Below the pieces are notes generated by a model. The model searched no databases. It was not told the DNA's origin and was given only the letters and a program-made list of their open reading frames with translations. Below, one piece after another: positions 1 to 7,662 of a DNA stretch of 64,000 nucleotides. How positions within the stretch are numbered: position 1 is the first letter of the stretch; each line of letters opens with the position of its first letter. Source of the DNA: an uncultured Roseburia sp. (GTDB taxonomy: Bacteria > Bacillota > Clostridia > Lachnospirales > Lachnospiraceae); NCBI GenBank assembly GCA_947383215.1, contig CANDCP010000006.1, forward strand, positions 1 through 64,000, given 5' to 3'. The position numbers and the translations under genes are program-made.

Positions 1-12
1 CCACGTCTCGCA

Positions 13-45
13 ACACTCTTTCCCTACACGACGCTCTTCCGATCT
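13..45 (+). other. Illumina TruSeq read-1 adapter sequence (assembly artefact)
   Basis: These 33 bases match the standard Illumina TruSeq universal/read-1 adapter, beginning ACACTCTTTCCC and ending CTCTTCCGATCT. Bases 2-4 (CAC) followed by eight bases (5-12) fit the tail of a flow-cell oligo plus an index, which is inference. The genuine chromosome therefore begins at about base 46. The adapter match is read directly; it is not a biological feature. Confidence 0.96.
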
Positions 46-159
46 GGGTCATCAAAGATGACGTTTTGAATAAATTTTTATTTGAACTTATGATGTAAAT
101 TTAGTATGGCACTAAACATAATTCTATTATATACCATTTTCAGGAAACGTCAATAGTTT

Positions 160-1665
160 TCAGACAAATCCCCGAATAAATTGATTGATATACTCATATC
201 CGACCGCTAAATTAATATTCTGACCGTCGTCAAATCCCGCCGTACTGATTCCGATCACTTCCCCGTACATATTTAACAGCGCGCCGCCTGAACTCCCATG
301 CGAGATCGGAGCCGTAAACTGTATCATATCCACATCGTCAAGCTTCCGAAAACCGGATATAATTCCGTCTGAGACGGAATTAAAAAGCCCCAGAGGACTT
401 CCGATCGCGACGACTTTCTGTCCCCTCGCCAGTTTCGCCCCGCCCTGATACACCGGAAGCGGATTTAAACTCCGCGCAATTCTGATTACCGCCAGATCCA
501 AATTCTGATTATACTTTATCATCTCATCCGTCTGATAAATCTCTTCCTCATCCTCAATCCTTACCGAATAAAATCTCCCCCTGGCTGCGACATGATTATT
601 TGTAAGAATATATCCCTTTTGTCCCACCATAATGCCGGAACCCGTCCCCATCACATCTCCGCGGTCATCGTGAATGGCAATCATAACAACGGAGGCCGCA
701 AGCTGTGCAAGCTCTTCAAAGCTCATTTCGCGTCTCTCACGCGTCGGCATAGCTGCCCCGGTATGACGAATGGCAGACGGCACGCCCATTGCATGCGCAG
801 GCGCCTGTACCTTCCCGCCGTTTAACTGCGCTCTTGTCCGAGCATCCCTGTCGGCGCGCCTTACATTTACAACCTTGTGCGACGTCGCAGCGCGGGAAGT
901 CTGCGAAGGCTCACAAGACTGCACCCGCTCCTGTGCCTGACTATGTTCGCTGACGGGCACGCGGTATTTCGCGGCATCATATACGGGAACTTCGCAATTT
1001 CCAAATCCCCCAAGCACAATCTCGTCTGAGAGTCCGAGCCGCTTTAACTGTTCGTCGATATCCGCCTTCTGCTGCAGCAGAAGCACGTCAATTCCAAGCC
1101 GCGTCAAAAGATAACAGAATAAGTATTCCTGTTTCTTCGTGATATCAGAAAACACAAGCTTCAGGGACGTCTGAATCCCAAAATTTTCCGCAAATTCATC
1201 AAACAACATATCAAACCAGAATAAAAGCTTTACTACGAAATTCTTCTCCATCGAAACGCTTATATTTACCGAAGTCCGGCGAAACACTTCAAGCGTACAT
1301 CTGCACGCTTCTCCAAGAATCGCTCCCAATCCCTCTTTTGTTCCGGTAAGCTTTGTGGTTACGGTCTTCCGGCCTCCATCCGCCCACGCGTCATAAGCGC
1401 TCAGATAGTAATCCGTATTTCCAAGCTCCGCAAGGTTCGGCAGCGATTTCGCTCTGTGATATCCGCCTCCCCCCGAAAGCGGTTGCTTTGACAAAAGCTC
1501 GTCCATCTGCTCAATATCTCTGATATATGTAGCGTTCGCCCCGACGGCGCGTATAAAATATACGTCTTTGCAATTCCCGTTTATCCTGCCCTTTATCTTG
1601 GCGAACGCTTCAAGCGACGAAACGCGCATCACATTATATCTTACCTTAAAATCTTCACCGTTCAT
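160..1665 (-). CDS. Trypsin-like (HtrA/DegP-type) serine protease with a long N-terminal domain
   Basis: A 501-residue protein with an S1C/HtrA-like protease domain in its last ~190 residues. The triad is visible: His358 in TNNHVA, Asp390 in NLDLAV and Ser459 in GSSGG. No signal peptide or transmembrane segment is seen and no PDZ domain follows, so it probably acts in the cytoplasm, unlike DegP. The first ~235 residues form a separate globular domain of unknown family, vaguely like YceG-type proteins of tellurite-resistance operons (uncertain). A polar linker (about 240-315, rich in Q, S, R and A) joins the two. It lies 15 bp downstream of the DUF445 gene on the same strand, so the two are probably co-transcribed. 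The ATG is preceded by a modest GGGTG site. Protease assignment is firm; substrate unknown. Confidence 0.85.
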   Translation of the reverse strand: MNGEDFKVRYNVMRVSSLEAFAKIKGRINGNCKDVYFIRAVGANATYIRDIEQMDELLSKQPLSGGGGYHRAKSLPNLAELGNTDYYLSAYDAWADGGRKTVTTKLTGTKEGLGAILGEACRCTLEVFRRTSVNISVSMEKNFVVKLLFWFDMLFDEFAENFGIQTSLKLVFSDITKKQEYLFCYLLTRLGIDVLLLQQKADIDEQLKRLGLSDEIVLGGFGNCEVPVYDAAKYRVPVSEHSQAQERVQSCEPSQTSRAATSHKVVNVRRADRDARTRAQLNGGKVQAPAHAMGVPSAIRHTGAAMPTRERREMSFEELAQLAASVVMIAIHDDRGDVMGTGSGIMVGQKGYILTNNHVAARGRFYSVRIEDEEEIYQTDEMIKYNQNLDLAVIRIARSLNPLPVYQGGAKLARGQKVVAIGSPLGLFNSVSDGIISGFRKLDDVDMIQFTAPISHGSSGGALLNMYGEVIGISTAGFDDGQNINLAVGYEYINQFIRGFV

Positions 1666-1680
1666 TTTTTGCTCACACCC

Positions 1681-2547
1681 TTATATCACTAAATTCAACA
1701 GCCCAAGCAGCAGCCCGATCAAAGCCCCCAGATAGACAATGGCATTCAGCTCCCTTTTCATAACCGCAAATATCATATCTTCCAGCTCGCGCATATCCAT
1801 AGCGTTAATCTTCTCCTCCACGATCGCGGATATCCGAACCGCCTCTAACATGTCTTCGCTCTTTTTCTCTACAAGCTCCCGGTAGCTGTCGGATATCTTA
1901 CTTCTGACTTTCCCCGCGTTGGCGCCGTATTTGGTGAGAATCTCCTCCACGCACATCCCCGAAAGCTTTTTGATTTCCTGATCCACCGCCTCTGAAATCA
2001 CATGCTTTCCGTCATGATTCAAATAACTCTCAAGCTTGTCCGCAAGATTTTCCGCAAGCTCCTGCATCAAACTGTCGCTGACAAACCTCGCCATCAGATT
2101 ACCGGAAATTTTCTCGCTCATATACCGATATAACTCTTTGGAAACAGGCTCTTTAATGTTCAGGTGCGACAACGCCTCCGCCACAAGCTTCCCGGGGGAG
2201 CTTACCACCCCGCCCTCCACAGACATTTCCTGCGAAGAAAAAGCGCCCTCTTTTTCTTCCGGAAATTCCACTGTATATCCAAGCAGAAAATCCGCGACTT
2301 TATCTGTAATTTCCTCACTGCCCAAAGCCGCGGCGACAGCCTTTTTATCTAACAGATCCCGCTCTACCATTGTTCCGATCGCCCTTGCAATCTCTTTCCT
2401 GCGCTTTGGGATGAGCCCCGGCGTAAACGGCAGGTTTTTTCCAAACAACCGCTTTGGCTCATAAGGCCGAAATAACATTTTCAGTGCAATATAATTTGTA
2501 AAGCAGCCGATCACGGCTCCTATCAAAGGCTCTATTATAAAATCCAT
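1681..2547 (-). CDS. DUF445 family membrane protein (YheB-like)
   Basis: 288 residues. The N-terminus has the DUF445 signature: a hydrophobic helix with IGAVIGCFTNYIALKMLF followed by RPYEP and FTPGLIPKRR. A long, charged, probably helical middle follows, then a C-terminal hydrophobic segment (about 265-287). The result is a hairpin-like protein anchored at both ends. The family is widespread in Firmicutes (YheB in Bacillus) and its function is unknown. The ATG has an AAAGGA ribosome site 8 bases upstream. It is the first gene of a two-gene unit with the cytoplasmic protease. Confidence 0.88.
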   Translation of the reverse strand: MDFIIEPLIGAVIGCFTNYIALKMLFRPYEPKRLFGKNLPFTPGLIPKRRKEIARAIGTMVERDLLDKKAVAAALGSEEITDKVADFLLGYTVEFPEEKEGAFSSQEMSVEGGVVSSPGKLVAEALSHLNIKEPVSKELYRYMSEKISGNLMARFVSDSLMQELAENLADKLESYLNHDGKHVISEAVDQEIKKLSGMCVEEILTKYGANAGKVRSKISDSYRELVEKKSEDMLEAVRISAIVEEKINAMDMRELEDMIFAVMKRELNAIVYLGALIGLLLGLLNLVI

Positions 2548-2741
2548 GCAATCATCCTTTCACAGCTTAACTCGCGCCATTCGCAAAGGTGCCTTCGGCA
2601 CTTTCCCGCTGCTCCACAGCTTAACTCGCTCCATTCGCAAAGGTGCCTTCGGCACTTTCTCGCTGCTTCGCAGCTTAACTCGCTCCATTCGCAAAGGTGC
2701 CTCCGGCACTTTCCCGCTGCTTCGCAGCTAACTTTGCTCAT
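2535..2741 (-). CDS. Possible small ORF made of 18-residue repeats
   Basis: 68 codons, mostly three copies of an 18-residue unit (core KCRRHLCEWSELSC) created by the 54-bp DNA repeat. A GGGGAG motif sits nine bases before the ATG, and the ORF ends inside the start of the DUF445 gene in another frame. The opposite strand is also open across the repeat because 54 is a multiple of three, so the open frame alone proves little. The unit is Cys/Arg/Trp rich and matches no function I recognise. It is more likely repeat DNA with incidental coding, but translation is not excluded. Confidence 0.25.
   Translation of the reverse strand: MSKVSCEAAGKCRRHLCEWSELSCEAARKCRRHLCEWSELSCGAAGKCRRHLCEWRELSCERMIAWIL
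2563..2724. repeat. Three 54-bp direct tandem repeats
   Basis: Copies begin at 2563, 2617 and 2671, each starting CAGCTTAACTCG, with a five-base remnant at 2725. Copies differ at only a few positions. Each contains a short hairpin, GGTGCC-TTC-GGCACT (C-loop variant in copy three). The same ten bases that open the array, ACAGCTTAAC (2562-2571), recur inverted at 2821-2830, just beyond the 24-bp palindrome, so the whole 2562-2830 block may be one element. Confidence 0.9.
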
Positions 2742-2757
2742 AATCGGGCGCTCCCCT

Positions 2758-2820
2758 CATAGAATACCATCGTTGAAAAATCATCTGCAAGCAGCCATTT
2801 TTCAACGATGGTATTCTATG
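2758..2820. repeat. Perfect 24-bp inverted repeat with 15-nt loop
   Basis: The arm at 2758-2781 (CATAGAATACCATCGTTG...) is the exact reverse complement of 2797-2820, with a 15-nt loop at 2782-2796. Neither arm is followed by a T-run, so it does not look like a simple terminator. It could be a MITE-like or REP-like unit, or a cruciform site. Confidence 0.9.
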
Positions 2821-2862
2821 GTTAAGCTGTTACATATTTTATCACATCCTTTAAAAAATATC

Positions 2863-2891
2863 TATCAATTTATAGCGAATAATGTTATAAT
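2863..2891 (+). promoter_or_regulatory. Candidate extended -10 promoter for the C-C lyase/AIM24 pair
   Basis: TATAAT at 2886-2891 is preceded by TG and one base (TGTTATAAT), an extended -10. The hexamer 17 bp upstream (TATCAA, 2863-2868) is a weak -35. It lies 37 bp before the ATG of the following gene. Confidence 0.5.
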
Positions 2892-2927
2892 AACAAGGAT
2901 TGTAATTAAGAAACGGAGTACTCTATA

Positions 2928-3893
2928 ATGAAAAACTCTAAAATTTATTATAGTGTCGGAGCTCTTCTATATTGCCCTGCAAACAATGAACGCATTGTTT
3001 CTTCGCTGATCAAGGAAAAGTTCGGCCGGCACTTTTCACTTGCTCTTTGTCTGGAAGATACCATTCGGGACGATCGCGTGAAAGAAGCGGAAGAGATTTT
3101 GGTAAATACGATAAATACGCTTTTCTGCGAGAGAGCGCGCAGAGACTTTTTCATTCCCAAAATATTTATCCGGGTAAGGAACCACGGGCAGATCTTAAAC
3201 CTGTTCGAGCGCTTTGGCGAATCCCGATCGCTTATCACAGGATTTATTCTCCCGAAATTTTCACTGGAAAACGCCGATCCCTATATCGACGCAGTTTCTT
3301 CCATCCAGAGATATACCGACAAAAACATCTATATGATGCCGATTATGGAAAATCCGGCGATTATCCCGTTAAAAAACAGGCCGAATCTCCTTTATCTTTT
3401 GAAAGAAAAACTTGACGAAGCAGAAGATCTTGTCTTAAATATCCGGGTTGGCGGGAATGATCTGTGCCATATGTTCGGGTTCCGCAGAAACAGCAACGAA
3501 TCCATTCATAACATCCGACCGATTTCCAATATCTTTGCGGATATCATCACAGTTTTCGGTATGGATTATGTGATTTCCGGCCCGGTCTTTGAATATTACA
3601 GCGGAGACAACTGGGAAAACGGCTTTCGACAGGAGCTGCAAGAAGACCGTCTCTGCGGCTTTACCGGGAAGACCGTGATCCACCCGAACCAAATCGAAGC
3701 GGTCAACAATACATATAAAGTTTCTCAAAAGGATTTTGAGGATGCCAAGTCTATCTTAAACTGGAATCCCGCCTGCCCATCCCTTGTCTCGGGAAGCATT
3801 GCAAGGGAGCGCATGAATGAATGCAAAACCCATTCCAATTGGGCGATTCGGATTCTTCTTCTTGCGGAGACATTCGGCATTCAACACAATTGA
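2928..3893 (+). CDS. HpcH/HpaI aldolase/citrate lyase-like C-C bond lyase
   Basis: 321 residues resembling the CitE-like TIM-barrel lyases, in particular the C-C bond-lyase type described from tellurite (Ter) stress-response operons. Visible landmarks are LALCLEDTIRDDRV near the N-terminus (acidic metal-binding cluster), the PKF strand, MPIMENPA, LNIRVGGNDLCHMFGFRR and the C-terminal GFTGKTVIHPNQIEAVN motif typical of CitE relatives. A GGAG site lies about 11 bases before the ATG. It is followed 19 bp later by the AIM24 gene with its own AAAGGAGG, suggesting an operon. Known Ter partners (TerD, TerC, ATP-grasp) are not in this window. The actual substrate is unknown; it should not be read as a citrate lyase subunit. 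Confidence 0.75.
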   Translation: MKNSKIYYSVGALLYCPANNERIVSSLIKEKFGRHFSLALCLEDTIRDDRVKEAEEILVNTINTLFCERARRDFFIPKIFIRVRNHGQILNLFERFGESRSLITGFILPKFSLENADPYIDAVSSIQRYTDKNIYMMPIMENPAIIPLKNRPNLLYLLKEKLDEAEDLVLNIRVGGNDLCHMFGFRRNSNESIHNIRPISNIFADIITVFGMDYVISGPVFEYYSGDNWENGFRQELQEDRLCGFTGKTVIHPNQIEAVNNTYKVSQKDFEDAKSILNWNPACPSLVSGSIARERMNECKTHSNWAIRILLLAETFGIQHN

Positions 3894-3912
3894 TAAAGGA
3901 GGTTATTTCCAA

Positions 3913-4755
3913 ATGAAAACAGCAAAAGGAACAAGAGAAAACGTCAGAATTATTGAAGAATACCAAAGCGGCGGCTTAAAGGTAGAAATACTGGAGTACG
4001 AGAAGCTTCTCGGCATCTCTAACTCTTCTATGGCGCAGCAGGTATATTTTATGGAGAAACAAAATATCCGTGTGCGCCAGATTGCCCTATATCTGAATAA
4101 CGAAAAAGTCACGATTGAAAAAGGCGCTATGAGCTACTTCCAGGGAAATATTCAGATGGTGAGCGGCGTCACCCTCGGAAACGCGCTCGGCCGCATGGTT
4201 CGCGGAGCCGTTACCGGCGAGCAGATGGCGCAGCCGGAATACACCGGAAGCGGCCTTCTCGTCCTTGAACCGTCGTTCCGTCATTTCCTTGTTCTCGAAC
4301 TTGCGCCAAACGAATCCGTTATCGTCGACGACGGCATGTTTTACTGCGCGCAGGGCAGCGTAACCGTAAAAACCGTTTCCCAGAGAAATCTCTCCTCCGC
4401 AATTGCCGGGGGCGAAACCCTATTCCAACAGCAGCTTACGGGACCGGGAATCATTATTCTGGAATCGGTTGTGCCGATGGCGGAAATTGATATAATCGAT
4501 ATGGAAAACGACACCCTGAAAGTGGATGGAAATTTTGCCGTTCTGCGCTCAAGCACACTGGAGTTTACCGTAGAGCGGAGCGCCAAAACTTTAATCGGCT
4601 CTGCCGTCAGCGGCGAAGGCCTGGTAAATGTTTACCGCGGAACCGGACAAGTATGGCTCGCCCCTACGATCAAGGTCTACAAAACGCTGGAACACGCACA
4701 GCGCATGGGAATTACCAGCACAAAGGGAATGAATATGAATACAAGCAAATCCTGA
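3913..4755 (+). CDS. AIM24 family protein
   Basis: 280 residues of predicted beta-rich AIM24 fold, with a glycine-patterned repeat such as GPGIIILES and GSGLLVLEPSF and the pattern LAPNESVIVDDG. No signal peptide or membrane segment. Although the frame is open further upstream, the start at 3913 is chosen because a perfect AAAGGAGG sits at 3895-3902, just after the preceding stop codon. Bacterial AIM24 proteins are poorly understood; in yeast the relative is mitochondrial. Its pairing with a C-C bond lyase fits a stress-response pair, which is inference. Confidence 0.8.
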   Translation: MKTAKGTRENVRIIEEYQSGGLKVEILEYEKLLGISNSSMAQQVYFMEKQNIRVRQIALYLNNEKVTIEKGAMSYFQGNIQMVSGVTLGNALGRMVRGAVTGEQMAQPEYTGSGLLVLEPSFRHFLVLELAPNESVIVDDGMFYCAQGSVTVKTVSQRNLSSAIAGGETLFQQQLTGPGIIILESVVPMAEIDIIDMENDTLKVDGNFAVLRSSTLEFTVERSAKTLIGSAVSGEGLVNVYRGTGQVWLAPTIKVYKTLEHAQRMGITSTKGMNMNTSKS

Positions 4756-4775
4756 CAACAATTTGCCATAAGCTT

Positions 4776-4814
4776 AACCCCTCGATCGGAACGCATTCCA
4801 ATCGGGGGGTTTTT
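4776..4814 (+). terminator. Rho-independent terminator after the AIM24 gene
   Basis: An 11-bp stem (AACCCCTCGAT with ATCGGGGGGTT, one wobble) enclosing a smaller GGAA/TTCC stem is followed by a run of T. It lies between the convergent AIM24 and csm6 genes. The T-run favours plus-strand termination. Confidence 0.8.
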
Positions 4815-4831
4815 ATGTATAATTACATATT

Positions 4832-6127
4832 TTACTCCGAAAGGCACCGGAGCAGATCCTCGTTCATAACACGGTATATCTCCCTGTTTTTGCGTGAAAT
4901 CGGATTTCCCGCATACTCCGACAACAAAAACAACATATCCATAATTTCTTCCGGCGTATATTTCGTACGTTTTTTAATCCACTCCCTTGTTACTCCCACA
5001 ATCTGATGCGCCGCAAGATTGCGCACCTCTCTCTCCACCAATCGTATCTTGTCCATCAACTGTATGATTTCCTTGTCGGCGCCCAGCTGATTTAGAATCG
5101 TCAAAACAATATAGGAAGAGATATTCGTATGGTCTCCCCATTTTGTTTTCGGTTTGATGCGCTTTGCTCGCAGCTTATCAATCGACAGATTCCAGGCTGA
5201 GTCTTTCTTCTCGCCGATATCCGCAAAATGCAAACCACAGCATTTCCACAGCACTTCCTCCGAAAAAGAATAAAAAATCGGCGTTACATCCTTTATAAAA
5301 TCGGCGTACTGTTTTTTCCAGAGCTTGGTCTGCATCGCCAGCAAATATTCGTATTCCTTCATTTTCCTCTCCTGCACAATCGGAAACCAGCTCTGCAGCT
5401 GCAATGCCTGACGATATGTATTGACATATTTTAAATCAAGCTTCTGCCTCGCAATCGCAATGTCAAGCAGCTTCTCAAAATTTTCGGAAGGCTCCTGATA
5501 CAGGGTCTTCGCCATCATTTTGGCCGCTTCATAATCATAGACCTCGATATATTTTTGAATATGTTCTTTTCGAATCCGATCCAACAAATGATGTACATCA
5601 GAAACCATACATCTGTTTTCAAACACGTCCTCCCTGTCACGATTTTTTTCCCACTGCAAGCCTAAATCGTAATGATCCTTATCCTCATGCTGCCAATTAC
5701 TGGATTTTAACGGAGTAGATACCTGTATCGCCACAATATCGTTCCAAAGCATAGATATCATTTGAAGAGAACATTTCATGGCCGGCGTCCCGGAAGAAAT
5801 ATTAACCATAAGGCTCTCGGGCTTATCCCGCTTTCTTATGTTATCCAGAATACGCTCAAAAGAATTGATAAACGCGTCAAACAACTGAACATTTTCCATC
5901 TCCTCATCGCGAATTACCTCTATCTCACACTGCCAGCCCGTCTCTGCTTCCAGCAGACGGACGGCTCCACGGTATCGGTCGTCCATATCGTGATATATAC
6001 ACATCTCACTCGACAAATAAAAATATACCTTATCCGGACGATACAACCGGCAGATATGCAGCATCCCTCCATCCCTGCAATTTGAAATCGGATCCGTGCT
6101 CCCGATCGGACTAAATAATACCTTCAT
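4832..6127 (-). CDS. csm6: Csm6, CARF-HEPN ribonuclease of the type III-A system
   Basis: 431 residues. The N-terminal CARF domain carries the ligand-binding motif NISSGTPAMK (109-118), and the C-terminal HEPN domain has the RNase motif RNLAAH (Arg369-His374). By family knowledge this is a standalone RNase activated by cyclic oligoadenylate made by Csm1/Cas10 on target RNA binding. A strong AGGAGG precedes the ATG. It is the last gene of the cas cluster, 45 bp after cas2. All key residues are present, so the signalling arm looks functional. Confidence 0.93.
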   Translation of the reverse strand: MKVLFSPIGSTDPISNCRDGGMLHICRLYRPDKVYFYLSSEMCIYHDMDDRYRGAVRLLEAETGWQCEIEVIRDEEMENVQLFDAFINSFERILDNIRKRDKPESLMVNISSGTPAMKCSLQMISMLWNDIVAIQVSTPLKSSNWQHEDKDHYDLGLQWEKNRDREDVFENRCMVSDVHHLLDRIRKEHIQKYIEVYDYEAAKMMAKTLYQEPSENFEKLLDIAIARQKLDLKYVNTYRQALQLQSWFPIVQERKMKEYEYLLAMQTKLWKKQYADFIKDVTPIFYSFSEEVLWKCCGLHFADIGEKKDSAWNLSIDKLRAKRIKPKTKWGDHTNISSYIVLTILNQLGADKEIIQLMDKIRLVEREVRNLAAHQIVGVTREWIKKRTKYTPEEIMDMLFLLSEYAGNPISRKNREIYRVMNEDLLRCLSE

Positions 6128-6172
6128 GTTCTTTCCTCCTATTTCTTAACGCTTCCAAGTGAAACTGTTTAT

Positions 6173-6487
6173 CTAAATTAAAATAATATCGTCATCTTCT
6201 ATATCCGTTGTTTTTCCAAATGACGTTACCTGTCCGCGGCCGATAATCTTATAAACCTTCACGCTGTCCTCGCCGGTCACATATCTCTGTACATCCAACA
6301 AAAGCTGCGAATATTTTCTCTTTGGAATCATAGCTTCAAACGCTGATTTCTGAATCCGAAACCCATATCCCTGAAGACACTTCGCCAGTTTCACTCTTCG
6401 CTTATTATCAACAATATCATAAATAATCAACACAAATACCTTGTCCTGATTTACATTTTCTTCGATCTCAAAAAAATAATCTTCCAT
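6173..6487 (-). CDS. cas2: Cas2, CRISPR adaptation protein
   Basis: 104 residues with the ferredoxin-like Cas2 core: LIIYDIVDNKRRVKLAKCLQ, including the conserved Asp after Tyr, followed by the GFRIQKSAFE strand. It starts four bases after the cas1 stop, with its ribosome site (GAGGTAAA) inside the end of cas1. It pairs with Cas1 as the spacer integration complex. Confidence 0.95.
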   Translation of the reverse strand: MEDYFFEIEENVNQDKVFVLIIYDIVDNKRRVKLAKCLQGYGFRIQKSAFEAMIPKRKYSQLLLDVQRYVTGEDSVKVYKIIGRGQVTSFGKTTDIEDDDIILI

Positions 6488-6491
6488 ACAT

Positions 6492-7493
6492 TTACCTCAA
6501 CCAAACGGGATGATATATTGACGCGTCCTCTTCCTCAATTGCCTTTGCAAGCTCGTTTATCTGCAAATCGATTGCCTTTCGGAAACTGACCGGATAATCA
6601 ATATAATCAAGATAGTTCGTCGTCGTTCTCATTTTCATATCGTATTTTTTCAAAAAAATGTTTAAACCCGTTTTTGTCAGGTAATACCCTGGACTGTCCA
6701 GATCATGTGAAAAATGCTCTAAATGAATTTCATTTCCGTTTACAAGACTCATCACCATAGAATCAATCAGAGTGGCACGCCACTCTTCCATCAGGTCGCT
6801 GGCCAACGTCGGATGCTTTTCTTTATCACTGTGCAAAAACCCAAAATACGGATGTAATCCTTTGTTTTCCAATTTTCCATAAATTTCGTTCATTAATATG
6901 GAATATCCGAAGCTCAGCATGGAATTAAATTCATCCCTGGGCGGTCTTCTGCTGCGCCCCTTAAATGCAAATTCCTGGTGCACGAGTCGACTCAATCCTT
7001 CAAAATAATGCCTTGCCGCGTTTCCCTCATATCCCATAACTTCGCTCACCGACCGGCATCCGTTGATCTTCCGGAATGATTGTTTTATCTCGGTCAGAAT
7101 ATCCTTAATTTCTTTTTGCTCACTTCTCGCGTAACGCCTTAAAATAACTTCCTGATTGTGAATTTTCCCCGAAACAATATTTTTTGACAAGTCCAGCGAA
7201 AATTTCGTACCTGCAAGCGCAGCCTGCTTTCTCTGCCTGTGCACATTGACATGCCCGGTGGACTGTAAACGTCCAAAATATACGCCTCCTTTTGAGTAAT
7301 ACGAAACATGAATTCCACGCGTCAGACACTGAATCATGCATTGCGAGGTAATCTGGGCATTTGAAAAAATATAGATTGCCTCCAGCGATTCTACCGGAAT
7401 TTTTCGCAGCGAATCTTCCCCATATTTTACAACAACACAATTTTCATTAAAATGGATAACCGCGCCTTTTTCATTTACAAATAGATAACTCAT
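6492..7493 (-). CDS. cas1: Cas1, CRISPR integrase
   Basis: 333 residues, normal Cas1 length, with no reverse transcriptase or Cas6 fusion. The metal-binding residues are visible: Glu156 in GYEGNAARHYF, His221 in GFLHSDKEKHP and an acidic pair in DLMEEWR (233-239). An ideal AAGGAGGTG site precedes the ATG. It lies at the leader-distal end of the array, so it may be expressed by read-through of the array or from its own promoter in 7494-7662; I see no convincing consensus promoter there. Confidence 0.96.
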   Translation of the reverse strand: MSYLFVNEKGAVIHFNENCVVVKYGEDSLRKIPVESLEAIYIFSNAQITSQCMIQCLTRGIHVSYYSKGGVYFGRLQSTGHVNVHRQRKQAALAGTKFSLDLSKNIVSGKIHNQEVILRRYARSEQKEIKDILTEIKQSFRKINGCRSVSEVMGYEGNAARHYFEGLSRLVHQEFAFKGRSRRPPRDEFNSMLSFGYSILMNEIYGKLENKGLHPYFGFLHSDKEKHPTLASDLMEEWRATLIDSMVMSLVNGNEIHLEHFSHDLDSPGYYLTKTGLNIFLKKYDMKMRTTTNYLDYIDYPVSFRKAIDLQINELAKAIEEEDASIYHPVWLR

Positions 7494-7662
7494 ATTTCAC
7501 CTCCTTAATCCGTTCATACAGATAATTACTTTTAATCAAATGTTCTTAAACCTCCCTTCAAACCTTATCCCATCCACACTATAAATCCACAAAAGCTTTT
7601 ATCCCTTGGCAGGACTTTCTTACAAAACATCAAAAAAGGCTAAACGGTGGAAAATACGACAA
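7494..7662. other. Intergenic gap between cas1 and the array trailer
   Basis: About 170 bp, A/T rich. It contains the cas1 ribosome site and otherwise only unremarkable sequence. No further repeat copy or clear promoter is visible. Confidence 0.6.

Noticed and set aside
2546..2731. Plus-strand ORF across the 54-bp repeats
   Set aside because: Open only because the repeat period is a multiple of three; it has no ribosome site, and the DUF445 start lies under it.
2758..2820. 24-bp inverted repeat as a transcription terminator
   Set aside because: No T-run on either side and a 15-nt loop with very long arms; it serves no gene end on the plus strand and is far from the DUF445 start on the minus strand.
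6492..7493. Reverse-transcriptase fusion to Cas1 as an explanation for antisense spacers
   Set aside because: Cas1 is of ordinary length and no YADD-type RT motif or separate RT gene is visible in the window.
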